DNA of 42,447 bases from Elusimicrobia bacterium UBA5214 (lineage in GTDB: Bacteria > Elusimicrobiota > UBA5214), in NCBI GenBank assembly GCA_002412545.1, contig DHVG01000009.1:1-42447 (forward strand). The letters run 5' to 3'. The notes under the pieces are model-generated. The model was not told where the DNA came from. It did not search any database and saw nothing but the letters and a program-made list of their open reading frames with translations. A program made the position numbers and the translations under genes. This document shows positions 23,376 through 31,522 of this stretch, one piece after another. Each line of letters opens with the position of its first letter. The stretch's first letter is position 1.

Positions 23376-24407
23376 TTAGATAATTATACTCTGACGACTT
23401 TTTTTAATTGTATCAAGAGTTTCTAAATATTTACCTGCACCCATCACTACACAGGTCAAGGGGTCGTTAGCCAGATTTACCGGTAAATCAGTTTCCTGAC
23501 CAAGAAGTTCGGGGAAACCAGATAAGAGTGCCCCTCCCCCAGCTAAAACTATTCCCCGATCAACTAAATCAGCAGCAAGTTCAGGAGGAGTATCTTCTAA
23601 AGTTTGTTTAACAATATCAATTATCTCTTTCAAAGGCTCACTTAAAGCAAGTCGTATCTCCTCCGAGGATACTTCCACTGTCCTTGGTAAACCAGTATTT
23701 TGGTCTCTGCCTTTTACTTCCATACTTTTTTCTTCGGGCTGCGGAAAAGCCGAACCAATAGATATTTTCACCTCTTCAGCAGTAGTTTCACCAATGAAAA
23801 GATTATATTTCTTTCGGAAATATGACATTATTGCTCCGTCCATTTCGTTACCGGCAATACCAATTGCTTTGGAAACAACCATCCCACCTAAAGAAATCAC
23901 CGCTACTTCGCTACAACCTCCACCGATATCAAGAACCATATTCCCAGCCGGCTCTTGAATTGGTATTTCTGCACCAATAGCCGCCGCCATTGGCTCTTCA
24001 ATGAGAAAAACTTCTCTCGCTCCCGCCTGTTTTGCTGAATCAATCACTGCCCGCCGTTCAACTTCAGTTATTCCTGTAGGTACGGTAATCACAATACGCG
24101 GATGTAATAAAGCTCGTCGGTTATGCACTTTAGTAATAAAATAACGAATCATCCGTTCGGTTACTTCAAAATTAGCAATCACCCCGTCTCTTAAGGGACG
24201 CACCGCAATAATATTTGCTGGTGTTTTACCAAGCATCTTTTTTGCTTCCGCACCAACCGCAAGAACTTCACTGGTAGTTGTATCTAAAGCTACTACCGAG
24301 GGTTCACGAAGCACTATCCCCTGACCATCAAGATACACTAAAGTATTTGCGGTACCCAAATCAATTCCCATATCATTAGAAAATAAACCAAAAAGGAAGT
24401 TGAACAT
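23376..24407 (-). CDS. mreB: Rod shape-determining protein MreB (actin-like)
   Basis: A 343-residue bacterial actin. Seen: the phosphate-1 loop DMGIDLGTANTLVYL, the connecting RPLRDGVIANFEVTERMI, phosphate-2 LDIGGGCSEVAVISLGG, and the adenosine-binding GIVLAGGGALLSGFPELL. It forms membrane-bound filaments that guide the elongation machinery. The N terminus (FNFLFGLFSNDMG) carries a short hydrophobic stretch like the amphipathic membrane anchor of MreB. It heads the mreBCD-mrdA-rodA order, 104 bases after rplQ. Confidence 0.97.
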   Translation of the reverse strand: MFNFLFGLFSNDMGIDLGTANTLVYLDGQGIVLREPSVVALDTTTSEVLAVGAEAKKMLGKTPANIIAVRPLRDGVIANFEVTERMIRYFITKVHNRRALLHPRIVITVPTGITEVERRAVIDSAKQAGAREVFLIEEPMAAAIGAEIPIQEPAGNMVLDIGGGCSEVAVISLGGMVVSKAIGIAGNEMDGAIMSYFRKKYNLFIGETTAEEVKISIGSAFPQPEEKSMEVKGRDQNTGLPRTVEVSSEEIRLALSEPLKEIIDIVKQTLEDTPPELAADLVDRGIVLAGGGALLSGFPELLGQETDLPVNLANDPLTCVVMGAGKYLETLDTIKKSRQSIII

Positions 24408-24511
24408 CTCTTTTTCTCCTTTTTACCCCGTTTAGAAACCTTGAAACTTTTTACGTCCTTAGCGGAAATTTTCTATTCCTCTTGTTAGTTTTTTAGGATT
24501 TCTAACGGTGT

Positions 24512-24865
24512 TTAACTTACCAATTTAATTAGACAAAGTGAAGCACCATCAGAATCACGAGAACCAATCTTAAAAATTTGCGTATACCCGCCAGGATGAT
24601 TTTGATACCGTGGGACTAAAACTTCAAAAATTTTTTTACTAATTGTTGGATTCTTAATTTTCCTCGCTATCGCGCGTCTTGCTGTAAGGTCATTCTTTTT
24701 CGCCCAACTAATAATTTTTTCGCTATATCTTCTTAACTCTTTTGCTTTTGCTTCACTAGTCTTAATCTTTTCATGCTGAAAAAGAGCCAGAGCAAGATTC
24801 CTCAAAGTTGCTTCCCGATGTGTCTGTGTTCTTCCCAGTTTACGGTAAGGTCTATATTTTGCCAT
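24512..24865 (-). CDS. rplQ: 50S ribosomal protein L17
   Basis: A 117-residue protein of normal bacterial length. The N-terminal KLGRTQTHREATLRNLALAL and the VPRYQNHPGGYTQIFKIG stretch identify L17, which binds 23S rRNA near the exit tunnel. It follows rpoA in the standard alpha-operon order and is the last gene of the ribosomal cluster. The 89-bp gap from rpoA carries a CTTGGCGATTT repeat word. Confidence 0.97.
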   Translation of the reverse strand: MAKYRPYRKLGRTQTHREATLRNLALALFQHEKIKTSEAKAKELRRYSEKIISWAKKNDLTARRAIARKIKNPTISKKIFEVLVPRYQNHPGGYTQIFKIGSRDSDGASLCLIKLVS

Positions 24866-24954
24866 TTTTTATTCCACCAAACCGCCAAAGATTTCTTGGC
24901 GATTTATAATTTTTTGGCGTTTTTGCGTAACCGTTGATGACTTTTTCAACGATT

Positions 24955-25917
24955 TTATACTTCCATACCCAAAGAAAGACCCAATTCTTTGAGTTTACTT
25001 TTTACTTCTTCAAGTGATTTCCTACCAAAGTTGCGATAGGCAAGTAGTTCCTCTTCTTTCCTTCTCACCAGTTCGCCAATCGTTTTAATCTCAGCACTTT
25101 TTAAACAATTAGATGCACGAATGGAAAGTTCAATAATTTCTACTGGACGATTCAAAATTTCACGTAGTTTTTCGTCTAACGGTTTTACTTCTTCAAGAGC
25201 ACGTTTTTCTTCTTCCGCCTCTTCGTAAGAAATGAAAATTGTTGCACTATCTTTAAGGATTTTTGCAGCGTAAGCCAAAACATCCTGCGGTTTGATTGTT
25301 CCGTCAGTCCAAATTTCTAAGATTAAACGGTCGTAATCAGTAATATGCCCCACGCGTGCATTTTCTACTTCATAATGTACCTTTTTCACTGGAGAGAAGG
25401 ATGCATCAAGCAAAATTGTCCCTAAGGGTAAGTTCTCCCTTTTTTGTTTCTCTGCTGGTAAATATCCACGTCCCCGGGAAACTTCAATTTCCATTTCTAT
25501 TTCACCATCAGAATCAATAGTAACAATCAATTGCTCAGGATTAACAATTTCTACATTATTATTTAATTGAATATCTTTACCATAAATAGGACCATCTTTT
25601 TTACTTACTTTCAACAAAAGTATCTCTGGTCCAGGTGAGTATATTTTAAAACGTAAATTCTTCAGGTTAAATAGTATTTCTAACACATCTTCTTTTACTC
25701 CTTTTAAAGTAGAAAATTCATGCAATACACCTTTAATGCGGACTGCCGTAACCGCCGCCCCTTCAATACTGGAAAGCAACAATCGCCGTAAAGAATTACC
25801 TAATGTATGTCCATAGCCGCGCTCAAAAGGTTCAGCGATAAATTTACCATAACTATCGTTAAGTGTTCCTTTTTCAAATTCTATTTTTTTCGGTAATATC
25901 AATTCCATATATTTCAT
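24955..25917 (-). CDS. rpoA: RNA polymerase alpha subunit
   Basis: A 320-residue alpha subunit with both domains. The N-terminal assembly domain has FIAEPFERGYGHTLGNSLRRLLLSSIEGAA and LGTILLDASFSPVKKVHYEVENARVG. A helical linker leads to the C-terminal DNA-binding domain (SIRASNCLKSAEIKTIGELV and RNFGRKSLEEVKSKL). The alpha-CTD looks intact, so UP-element and activator contacts should work. The start may be the ATG at 25917 or MELILPKK at 25908. It is separated from rpsD by a 144-bp inverted-repeat element. Confidence 0.97.
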   Translation of the reverse strand: MKYMELILPKKIEFEKGTLNDSYGKFIAEPFERGYGHTLGNSLRRLLLSSIEGAAVTAVRIKGVLHEFSTLKGVKEDVLEILFNLKNLRFKIYSPGPEILLLKVSKKDGPIYGKDIQLNNNVEIVNPEQLIVTIDSDGEIEMEIEVSRGRGYLPAEKQKRENLPLGTILLDASFSPVKKVHYEVENARVGHITDYDRLILEIWTDGTIKPQDVLAYAAKILKDSATIFISYEEAEEEKRALEEVKPLDEKLREILNRPVEIIELSIRASNCLKSAEIKTIGELVRRKEEELLAYRNFGRKSLEEVKSKLKELGLSLGMEV

Positions 25918-25929
25918 TTTTCTTCACCA

Positions 25930-26073
25930 CGCCCTTTTGGCAGATGATGTCTCTATCCTTTCTGGGTTATCATCTAAAAATATTCTCAAGAATTTCATCC
26001 GGGTTTCCTTACTTATCTATTCCGGCACCAGAGTAGACAACATCAGAAATAACTCGTATCTACCAAAAGGGTG
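25930..26073. repeat. Inverted-repeat element between rpsD and rpoA
   Basis: A 144-bp element with ends CGCCCTTTTGGCAGAT (25930-25945) and ATCTACCAAAAGGGTG (26058-26073), inverted with two mismatches in 16. Its ends share GCCCTTTTG with the element at 10238-10342. It encodes nothing recognisable. It separates rpoA from rpsD, usually close neighbours, and folds into a stem in the mRNA just before rpoA. Confidence 0.65.
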
Positions 26074-26087
26074 GGATCGACCTCCTT

Positions 26088-26720
26088 TTATCTAGAATAA
26101 AGTTCAACAATAAGTTGTTCGTTAACCGGATACGAAGTTTCTGAACGTTCGGGTAAGGAAATTACTTTACCCTTAAAACTTTCTGGTTCATACTGGAGCC
26201 ACGAAGGTAATGGTCTTTTCCCTGCCTCTTCTAAAGCCTGTTTAACAAAAATATTATCTTGCACTTTTGTCCGTAGTTCAATATAATCACCAGCACGAAG
26301 AATAAACGAAGGTATAGTAACCTTAAGTCCATTGACCGCAATATGCCCGTGAAGAACAAGTTGCCGTGCTTGTGCTTTAGAAGCACCAAATCCCAAACGA
26401 TAAACGACATTATCTAACCGTAATTCTAAGAAACGGAGAAAATTTTCTCCAGTCATACCTTTCATTTTTTCTGCTTGCCTAAAAAGACGACGAAATTGTC
26501 GTTCATTGATTCCAGATAGATAACGTGCCTTCTGTTTTTCCAAAAACCTTAACCCATAGATTGAAAGTTTACTTTGTCTTGCTCCTCCATGTTGACCAGG
26601 TAGTTTCTGTCGTGTCTTCTTGGCCAAGGGACAATTACTATAACATTTTGTCCCTTTAAGAAAAAGTTTTCCACCTACTCGACGACAAAGTTTACATCTT
26701 GAACCTAAATAACGTGCCAT
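26088..26720 (-). CDS. rpsD: 30S ribosomal protein S4
   Basis: A 210-residue S4, a primary 16S-binding protein and often autoregulator of the alpha operon. The N terminus is the zinc-binding form, with four Cys in CKLCRRVGGKLFLKGTKC and SNC. The S4 RNA-binding domain follows (LELRLDNVVYRLGFGASKAQARQLVLHGHIAVNG). Length is normal. Confidence 0.97.
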   Translation of the reverse strand: MARYLGSRCKLCRRVGGKLFLKGTKCYSNCPLAKKTRQKLPGQHGGARQSKLSIYGLRFLEKQKARYLSGINERQFRRLFRQAEKMKGMTGENFLRFLELRLDNVVYRLGFGASKAQARQLVLHGHIAVNGLKVTIPSFILRAGDYIELRTKVQDNIFVKQALEEAGKRPLPSWLQYEPESFKGKVISLPERSETSYPVNEQLIVELYSR

Positions 26721-26786
26721 TTTCTCTTCCTCACATTCCTTAAGTTACATCAATTAACCAATTACCTAATTCATTAATTAACTAAA

Positions 26787-27170
26787 CTATACTCTTCTTG
26801 GTTTTGGTGGACGACAACCATTATGTGGCACTGGAGTAATATCCCTTATAGAGATAATATTTAACCCATTTGTCTGTAAAGCACGGATTGCCGTTTCTCT
26901 TCCCGCACCGGGTCCTTTAACCAATACTGACACTTGCTTAATCCCCAAATTTTGGGCTTTTCTTGCTACTTGTTCAGCAGCAATCTGTGCCGCAAAAGGT
27001 GTACCTTTCTTTGTCCCTTTGAAACCGGCGCTACCCGCACTTGCCCAGCAGAGTGTATTTCCTTGTTCATCAGTTACCGTGATAATTGTGTTATTAAATG
27101 AAGAACGAATATATGTCTTCCCTGAACCACTGAAAAATCTTTGCTTACTATGTTTTTTTCTTTCGGACAT
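26787..27170 (-). CDS. rpsK: 30S ribosomal protein S11
   Basis: A 127-residue S11 with TYIRSSFNNTIITVTDEQGN, FKGTKKGTPFAAQIAAEQV and the C-terminal DITPVPHNGCRPPKPRRV. It forms part of the platform near the Shine-Dalgarno site. It lies 6 bases after rpsM, so they are tightly coupled. The 66-bp gap before rpsD is made of a TTAACTAA/ATTACCTAATTC repeat word. Confidence 0.97.
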   Translation of the reverse strand: MSERKKHSKQRFFSGSGKTYIRSSFNNTIITVTDEQGNTLCWASAGSAGFKGTKKGTPFAAQIAAEQVARKAQNLGIKQVSVLVKGPGAGRETAIRALQTNGLNIISIRDITPVPHNGCRPPKPRRV

Positions 27171-27176
27171 TAGTTT

Positions 27177-27581
27177 TTACTCCTTTTTCGCAGTTTCTGC
27201 AATAACTTTTTTCGCCGCTTTCACCGCACCAATCGTCTTGCGTTTACCTCGTTTTGTGCGTGCATTTGTTCGCGTTCGTTGTCCACGACAGGGTAAGTTA
27301 CGTCTATGACGCATCCCACGATAACTACCTATTTCAATTAATCGTTTGATGTCCCCCTGTACTTCTCGCCGGAGGTCACCTTCAACTTTATAACTTTCGG
27401 CAATGTAACTACTTAATTTGCTAATTTCCGTTTCACTAAGATTTTTAACTTTTATGTTGGGGTCGATCTGTGTTCTCGCAAGAATCTCATTTGCCAAAAC
27501 CCTACCAATACCATAAATATAAGTAAGAGCAATTTCTAAACGCTTATCTTTAGGTAATTCTATACCAGCAATTCTTGCCAT
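27177..27581 (-). CDS. rpsM: 30S ribosomal protein S13
   Basis: A 134-residue S13 with MARIAGIELPKDKRLEIALT, IGSYRGMRHRRNLPCRGQRT and TRTNARTKRGKRKT. A lysine and alanine-rich tail (AVKAAKKVIAETAKKE) makes it a little longer than usual. S13 contacts the P-site tRNA and the 50S bridge. It is the first gene after rpmJ. Confidence 0.97.
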   Translation of the reverse strand: MARIAGIELPKDKRLEIALTYIYGIGRVLANEILARTQIDPNIKVKNLSETEISKLSSYIAESYKVEGDLRREVQGDIKRLIEIGSYRGMRHRRNLPCRGQRTRTNARTKRGKRKTIGAVKAAKKVIAETAKKE

Positions 27582-27602
27582 TTTCTATCTCCTCCGGAGA
27601 AA

Positions 27603-27660
27603 TTATAAATTATGAATACTGACCTTGAACTTGTTTCAGGACATAGTTCATAATTTATCA
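27603..27660. repeat. Inverted repeat between rpmJ and rpsM
   Basis: A perfect 12-bp inverted repeat, ATAAATTATGAA and TTCATAATTTAT, encloses a second pair (CCTTGAACTTGTTTCAGG). The central word is the CTGAACTTGTTTCAG type, widespread in bacterial intergenic DNA and related to 34923-34949. Confidence 0.6.
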
Positions 27661-27673
27661 TTTATCATTATTT

Positions 27674-27787
27674 TTATCCCTGACGTTGTTTATGTCGTGG
27701 GTCAGAACACACAATCCGGACTATATTCTTCCTCTTAATAACCTTACATTTCTTACAAATAGGTCTAACTGAAGCACGTACTTTCAC
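27674..27787 (-). CDS. rpmJ: 50S ribosomal protein L36
   Basis: A 37-residue protein, MKVRASVRPICKKCKVIKRK then NIVRIVCSDPRHKQRQG, with the Cys-Cys-Cys-His zinc-ribbon pattern of the Cys-containing L36 type. It starts with GTG at 27787. The ribosome-binding site GGAGG and the six-base spacer lie entirely in the end of the adjacent inverted-repeat element, whose last G is the first base of the start codon. Position between infA and rpsM is canonical. Confidence 0.96.
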   Translation of the reverse strand: MKVRASVRPICKKCKVIKRKNIVRIVCSDPRHKQRQG

Positions 27788-27972
27788 CCCGCCCCTCCTT
27801 TTCTCTCAATATCAATTCTTGTTATCGGTAGACCCTGACCTATTGGGAAGTTTTGTTAAACTATTCCCATATTTCTTAAAAATTTTTTCTCTTTATATCT
27901 TTATGTGTGTATTCTTCAAGACCTATATATTTCATAATACAATAATCCCAACGGTATTGAGGAGGGGCGGGG
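27787..27972. repeat. Inverted-repeat element, CCCCGC-ended (copy F), filling the infA-rpmJ gap
   Basis: A 186-bp element with a perfect 12-bp inverted repeat, CCCCGCCCCTCC (27787-27798) and GGAGGGGCGGGG (27961-27972). One end touches the infA stop codon and the other supplies the rpmJ ribosome-binding site. Inside, 27825-27847 matches with two mismatches the 25-base word shared by 7647-7671 and 35436-35460. No coding sequence is seen. Confidence 0.78.
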
Positions 27973-28194
27973 TTAACCCTTCCCTCGATAAATAATTCTT
28001 CCGCGGGTTAAGTCATAAGGCGAAAGTTCAACTTTCACTGTATCCCCGGGTAGAATTTTTATATAATGCATCCGCATTCGTCCACTAAGATGAGCAAGGA
28101 CTCTATGCCCACTTTCAATTTCAACCCGGAACATTGTATTTGGTAATGCTTCTAACACTTTGCCATTGACAATAATTTTTTCTTCTTTAACCAT
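27973..28194 (-). CDS. infA: Translation initiation factor IF-1
   Basis: A 73-residue OB-fold protein of exact family length, with KIIVNGKVLEALPNTMFRVEIESGHRVLAHLSGRMR and the ending LSPYDLTRGRIIYRGKG. It occupies the ribosomal A site during initiation. It stands 30 bases after map, in the usual adk-map-infA-rpmJ order. Confidence 0.97.
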   Translation of the reverse strand: MVKEEKIIVNGKVLEALPNTMFRVEIESGHRVLAHLSGRMRMHYIKILPGDTVKVELSPYDLTRGRIIYRGKG

Positions 28195-28224
28195 AAGAAA
28201 TAATTATCTAAAGAGGCAATTACT

Positions 28225-28983
28225 TTAAGTTAAAACCTCCGGTCCATTCTTATTAACGAGCACCATCTGTTCAAAATGTGCTGAAAGTAAACCATCGGCA
28301 GTTACTGCTGTCCAACGGTCAGGAAGAATTTTAACCTTCCAGGTACCTTCATTCACCATGGTTTCAAGAGCTAAGACCATTCCGGCTAAAAGACGTGCAC
28401 CGGTATGCAGTTGACCAAAACAAGGTATTTGAGGTTCTTCGTGTAGTTCTCTTCCAATCCCATGACCAGAATAATTACGCACTACTGAAAAACCATTATC
28501 TTCCACATAAGATTGGATTGCCGATGAGATGTCACCAATTCGTTTACCAACTTTTGTTTCTTTTATTGCCCGTTTAAGTGCATCCTCAGCTACAGTAATC
28601 AGTTTTTTTGCTTTCTCTTTAATTTCACCAACCCCAACTGTGAAAGCAACATCACCATAAAATCCTTGATAACATACACCTAAATCTAAAGAAACCAAGT
28701 CACCTTCTTTAATCAATTTTTTTTCATTTGGTATACCATGTACGACTTCTTCATTTAGAGAAATACAAATTGTTGCTGGATAATTCTGATAACCCAAAAA
28801 AGCAGGTTTAGCGTCATACTCTTTAATTAAATTGACCGCTAATTGGTCTAATTTCTTTGTAGACATCCCGGGCTTAATTTCTTCTTTCAACCGGTCTGCG
28901 ATTTCACTAGCAATCTTTGCTGCCTGACGAATACGAGCAATTTCCCATTCACTTTTAAGTTCAATTCCCATCCTTCTATTCAT
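28225..28983 (-). CDS. map: Methionine aminopeptidase, type I
   Basis: A 252-residue enzyme removing N-terminal Met from new proteins. The metal ligands are visible: Asp in VSLDLGVCYQGFYGDVAF, His in NYSGHGIGRELHEEPQIP, Glu in LALETMVNEG, and a C-terminal Glu in AHFEQMVLV. It lacks the N-terminal zinc finger, so type Ia. The ATG at 28983 shares its A with the adk stop (TGATG), a typical reinitiation junction; a second ATG at 28971 is also possible. Confidence 0.96.
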   Translation of the reverse strand: MNRRMGIELKSEWEIARIRQAAKIASEIADRLKEEIKPGMSTKKLDQLAVNLIKEYDAKPAFLGYQNYPATICISLNEEVVHGIPNEKKLIKEGDLVSLDLGVCYQGFYGDVAFTVGVGEIKEKAKKLITVAEDALKRAIKETKVGKRIGDISSAIQSYVEDNGFSVVRNYSGHGIGRELHEEPQIPCFGQLHTGARLLAGMVLALETMVNEGTWKVKILPDRWTAVTADGLLSAHFEQMVLVNKNGPEVLT

Positions 28984-29660
28984 CAGGATGATGCTGAATC
29001 GACTGAAGCACCATCTTTACAAGATTGGAGGGTATTCTTTAGTAAATTATATATCTGATTGATTTGACCTTTGCCATTAATTTTTTTAAGTATTCCTTGC
29101 TGTTGATAATATTCAATAACCGGTACTGTTTCTTTTTGATAAACTTTTAACCTTTCCTTGATTGTCTCTGGATGGTCGTCAGAACGGTAAATGATTTTTT
29201 CTCCACAAATATCACAAATACCTTCTTTTTTTGGTGGTTTAGTAATTAAATTATAATTTGCCTGACAACGCGCACAGATACGTCGTGCTGAAAGACGACG
29301 AACTATCTCTTCTTCTGAAACTTCAAAATAAATTACGCAATTAATCTTTTTATTTATTTCTTCCAAATATTCTTCAAGTATTCTGGCTTGGTAAACATTC
29401 CGTGGGAAACCATCTAAAACAAATCCATTTGGATTAGACAACTTCAGTCGTTCTTTCAATAAACTAAAAACAAGAACATCTGGTACAAGTTCTCCCCGGA
29501 CCATAATCTCTTTAGCTTGTTTTCCTAAAGGAGTACCCTTATTCACCGCTTCTCGCAAGAGATCACCGGTAGAGATATGCACAAGATCATATTCGGTAGC
29601 AAGAAGTTTTGCCTGGGTGCCTTTACCAACACCTGGCAGACCAAGAAGAACAAGATTCAT
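28983..29660 (-). CDS. adk: Adenylate kinase
   Basis: A 225-residue kinase interconverting AMP, ADP and ATP. Seen: P-loop GLPGVGKGTQAK, the AMP-binding DGFPRN, and a long LID with four Cys (CARCQANYNL and CDICGEKI), so it is a zinc-binding form. The short C-terminal tail (SCKDGASVDSASS) is not conserved. It follows secY after a 71-base gap that contains GTTTAGTCCGTTAGGTCCG repeat words. Confidence 0.96.
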   Translation of the reverse strand: MNLVLLGLPGVGKGTQAKLLATEYDLVHISTGDLLREAVNKGTPLGKQAKEIMVRGELVPDVLVFSLLKERLKLSNPNGFVLDGFPRNVYQARILEEYLEEINKKINCVIYFEVSEEEIVRRLSARRICARCQANYNLITKPPKKEGICDICGEKIIYRSDDHPETIKERLKVYQKETVPVIEYYQQQGILKKINGKGQINQIYNLLKNTLQSCKDGASVDSASS

Positions 29661-29731
29661 AACTTCGTTATTTCCGTTTAGTCCGTTAGGTCCGTTTAGT
29701 CAGTTAATGAAAAACGTTCTAAACGATTCTC

Positions 29732-31051
29732 TTAGACATTAAACCAACGACCTTTAATTTTTCCTTTTTTTAAAAAACCTTCATAATGACGCATTATCAA
29801 ATGTGACTCAATTTGTCCAACGGTATCTAAAGCCACACCAACAATAATTAATAAAGAAGTACCTCCAAAAAAGAAAGGTGCCTTAAACCAAGCACGCAAA
29901 AAATCGGGAAGAACGGCAACTGCCGCTACAAAAATCGCTCCACCTAAAATTAAACGATTTAAAATCTGTTCTATATATTTTGCGGTCATTTCACCCGGAC
30001 GTACTCCGGGAATAAAACCACCCCATTTACGCATATTTTCCGCAATATCTTTAGGATTGAAAACTATTGAACTATAAAAATAACAGAAGAAAATAATTAG
30101 TCCGGCATAAATAATTTCGTAAAGAATATGTCCCCGTGACCACCATTCCACAATTTTTTTTGCTATTGGTGCATTAGGGAAAAATTGGGCTACAGTCAAG
30201 GGTGCCGAAAGTAAAGAAACAGCAAAAATTACCGCAATTACACCCTGTTGGTCAACACGAATCGGAAGATAGGTATTTTGTCCACCATAAACTCTTCGTC
30301 CAACGACACGTTTCGCATATTGCACTGGAATCCGTCGCTGTGCAGTTTCTAACCAAACAACTAAACCAGTAACAACCAACACTAATGCAAGAAGAAAAAT
30401 AACCGAAAATAAAGAAATCTCTCCAATTTTTAATAAACGAAATAAATCCTTTGTGCTTGATGGGAAACGGTCAACTATCCCAACAAAAATAATTAAAGAG
30501 ATACCGTTACCAACACCTTGTTCGGTAATCTGTTCACCAAGCCACATTACAAAAATTGTTCCAGTAACCAAAGTCAAAACAGTAAGCAGTTGAAATCCTA
30601 AAGAAGGAATACGCACCACCGCTGAACCATCGGGAGCACGCATTTGCATAATCATAAAACTAAGTCCAAAAGCCTGGACCGTCGCTAAAAGAACTGTCCC
30701 ATAACGAGTAAACTGTGTAATTTTTTTTCTTCCTAATTCGCCTTCTTTAGACAATTTTTCTAAATAAGGAACTACCGTCTGCAGTAAAGAAATTATAATT
30801 GATGCATTGATGTAAGGCATTATCCCTAGGGAAAAAATGGAAAACCTGCTTAATGCACCCCCGGAGAACATATCCAAGAAACCAAAAAGTGTATGTTTTT
30901 GTGTTTCAAAAAAAGCACGCAATGCTTCTGCATCAATACCCGGAATAGGTATAGCTACACCAATACGGAAAATTGCCAATATCCCAAGTGTAAAAAGGAC
31001 ACGTCGTTTTAGTTCAGGAATCTTAAAAATGTCCGCAAAAGATTGTAACAT
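29732..31051 (-). CDS. secY: Protein translocase subunit SecY
   Basis: A 439-residue channel subunit with ten membrane spans. The plug region (GFLDMFSGGALSRFSIFSLGIMPYI), TM5-6 loops and the late GKIKGRWFNV cytosolic end are clear. Cytosolic loop C5 is present (WGGFIPGVRPGEMTAKYIE). It forms SecYEG for protein export and membrane insertion. It lies directly after rplO (9 bases), as in most bacteria. Confidence 0.97.
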   Translation of the reverse strand: MLQSFADIFKIPELKRRVLFTLGILAIFRIGVAIPIPGIDAEALRAFFETQKHTLFGFLDMFSGGALSRFSIFSLGIMPYINASIIISLLQTVVPYLEKLSKEGELGRKKITQFTRYGTVLLATVQAFGLSFMIMQMRAPDGSAVVRIPSLGFQLLTVLTLVTGTIFVMWLGEQITEQGVGNGISLIIFVGIVDRFPSSTKDLFRLLKIGEISLFSVIFLLALVLVVTGLVVWLETAQRRIPVQYAKRVVGRRVYGGQNTYLPIRVDQQGVIAVIFAVSLLSAPLTVAQFFPNAPIAKKIVEWWSRGHILYEIIYAGLIIFFCYFYSSIVFNPKDIAENMRKWGGFIPGVRPGEMTAKYIEQILNRLILGGAIFVAAVAVLPDFLRAWFKAPFFFGGTSLLIIVGVALDTVGQIESHLIMRHYEGFLKKGKIKGRWFNV

Positions 31052-31060
31052 TTTGGTTTA

Positions 31061-31522
31061 TCAACTTTTGGATTGATTAATCCTTTCTAACGTTCCACTT
31101 GAAGCAAGAATTTTTTTCTCCGCTCCTTTGGAGAAAGCATGGGCTACAATTTTTAACCCTTTCGTCAGGTCACCCTGAGCAAGTATTTTTATTGGCAAAT
31201 TTTTCTTAACAATTTTTTTTTCTTTCAAGATTTCTGGTGTTACTATCTCACCAGAAGAAAAATGTTTCTCTAAAGTATTAAGATTAACAATTGTATAATT
31301 TTTTCTAAAAGGGTTAGTAAAACCACGTTTGGGTATCCGTCGGATAAGTGGCATTTGCCCCCCTTCAAAACCGAGACGTGGACCGCCACCAGAACGTGAA
31401 CCTTGTCCTTTTACACCACGCGTTGAAGAACCACCATGTCCACTACCATACCCGTGGCCAAGAATTTTTTTTCTTTTTTTTGCCCCTTTCGCTGGTTTAA
31501 GTTGATGCAGTTTCAAATCCAC
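31061..31522 (-). CDS. rplO: 50S ribosomal protein L15
   Basis: A 153-residue L15 with the N-terminal LHQLKPAKGAKKRKK, glycine-rich GHGYGSGHGGSSTRGVKGQGSRSGG and PLIRRIPKRGF. The frame opens with GTG at 31522, inside rpsE (26-base overlap). A TTG at 31516 would give the family-typical MKLHQLKP start, so the exact start is open. It directly follows rpsE: the rpmD (L30) gene usually found between them is missing. Confidence 0.95.
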   Translation of the reverse strand: MDLKLHQLKPAKGAKKRKKILGHGYGSGHGGSSTRGVKGQGSRSGGGPRLGFEGGQMPLIRRIPKRGFTNPFRKNYTIVNLNTLEKHFSSGEIVTPEILKEKKIVKKNLPIKILAQGDLTKGLKIVAHAFSKGAEKKILASSGTLERINQSKS

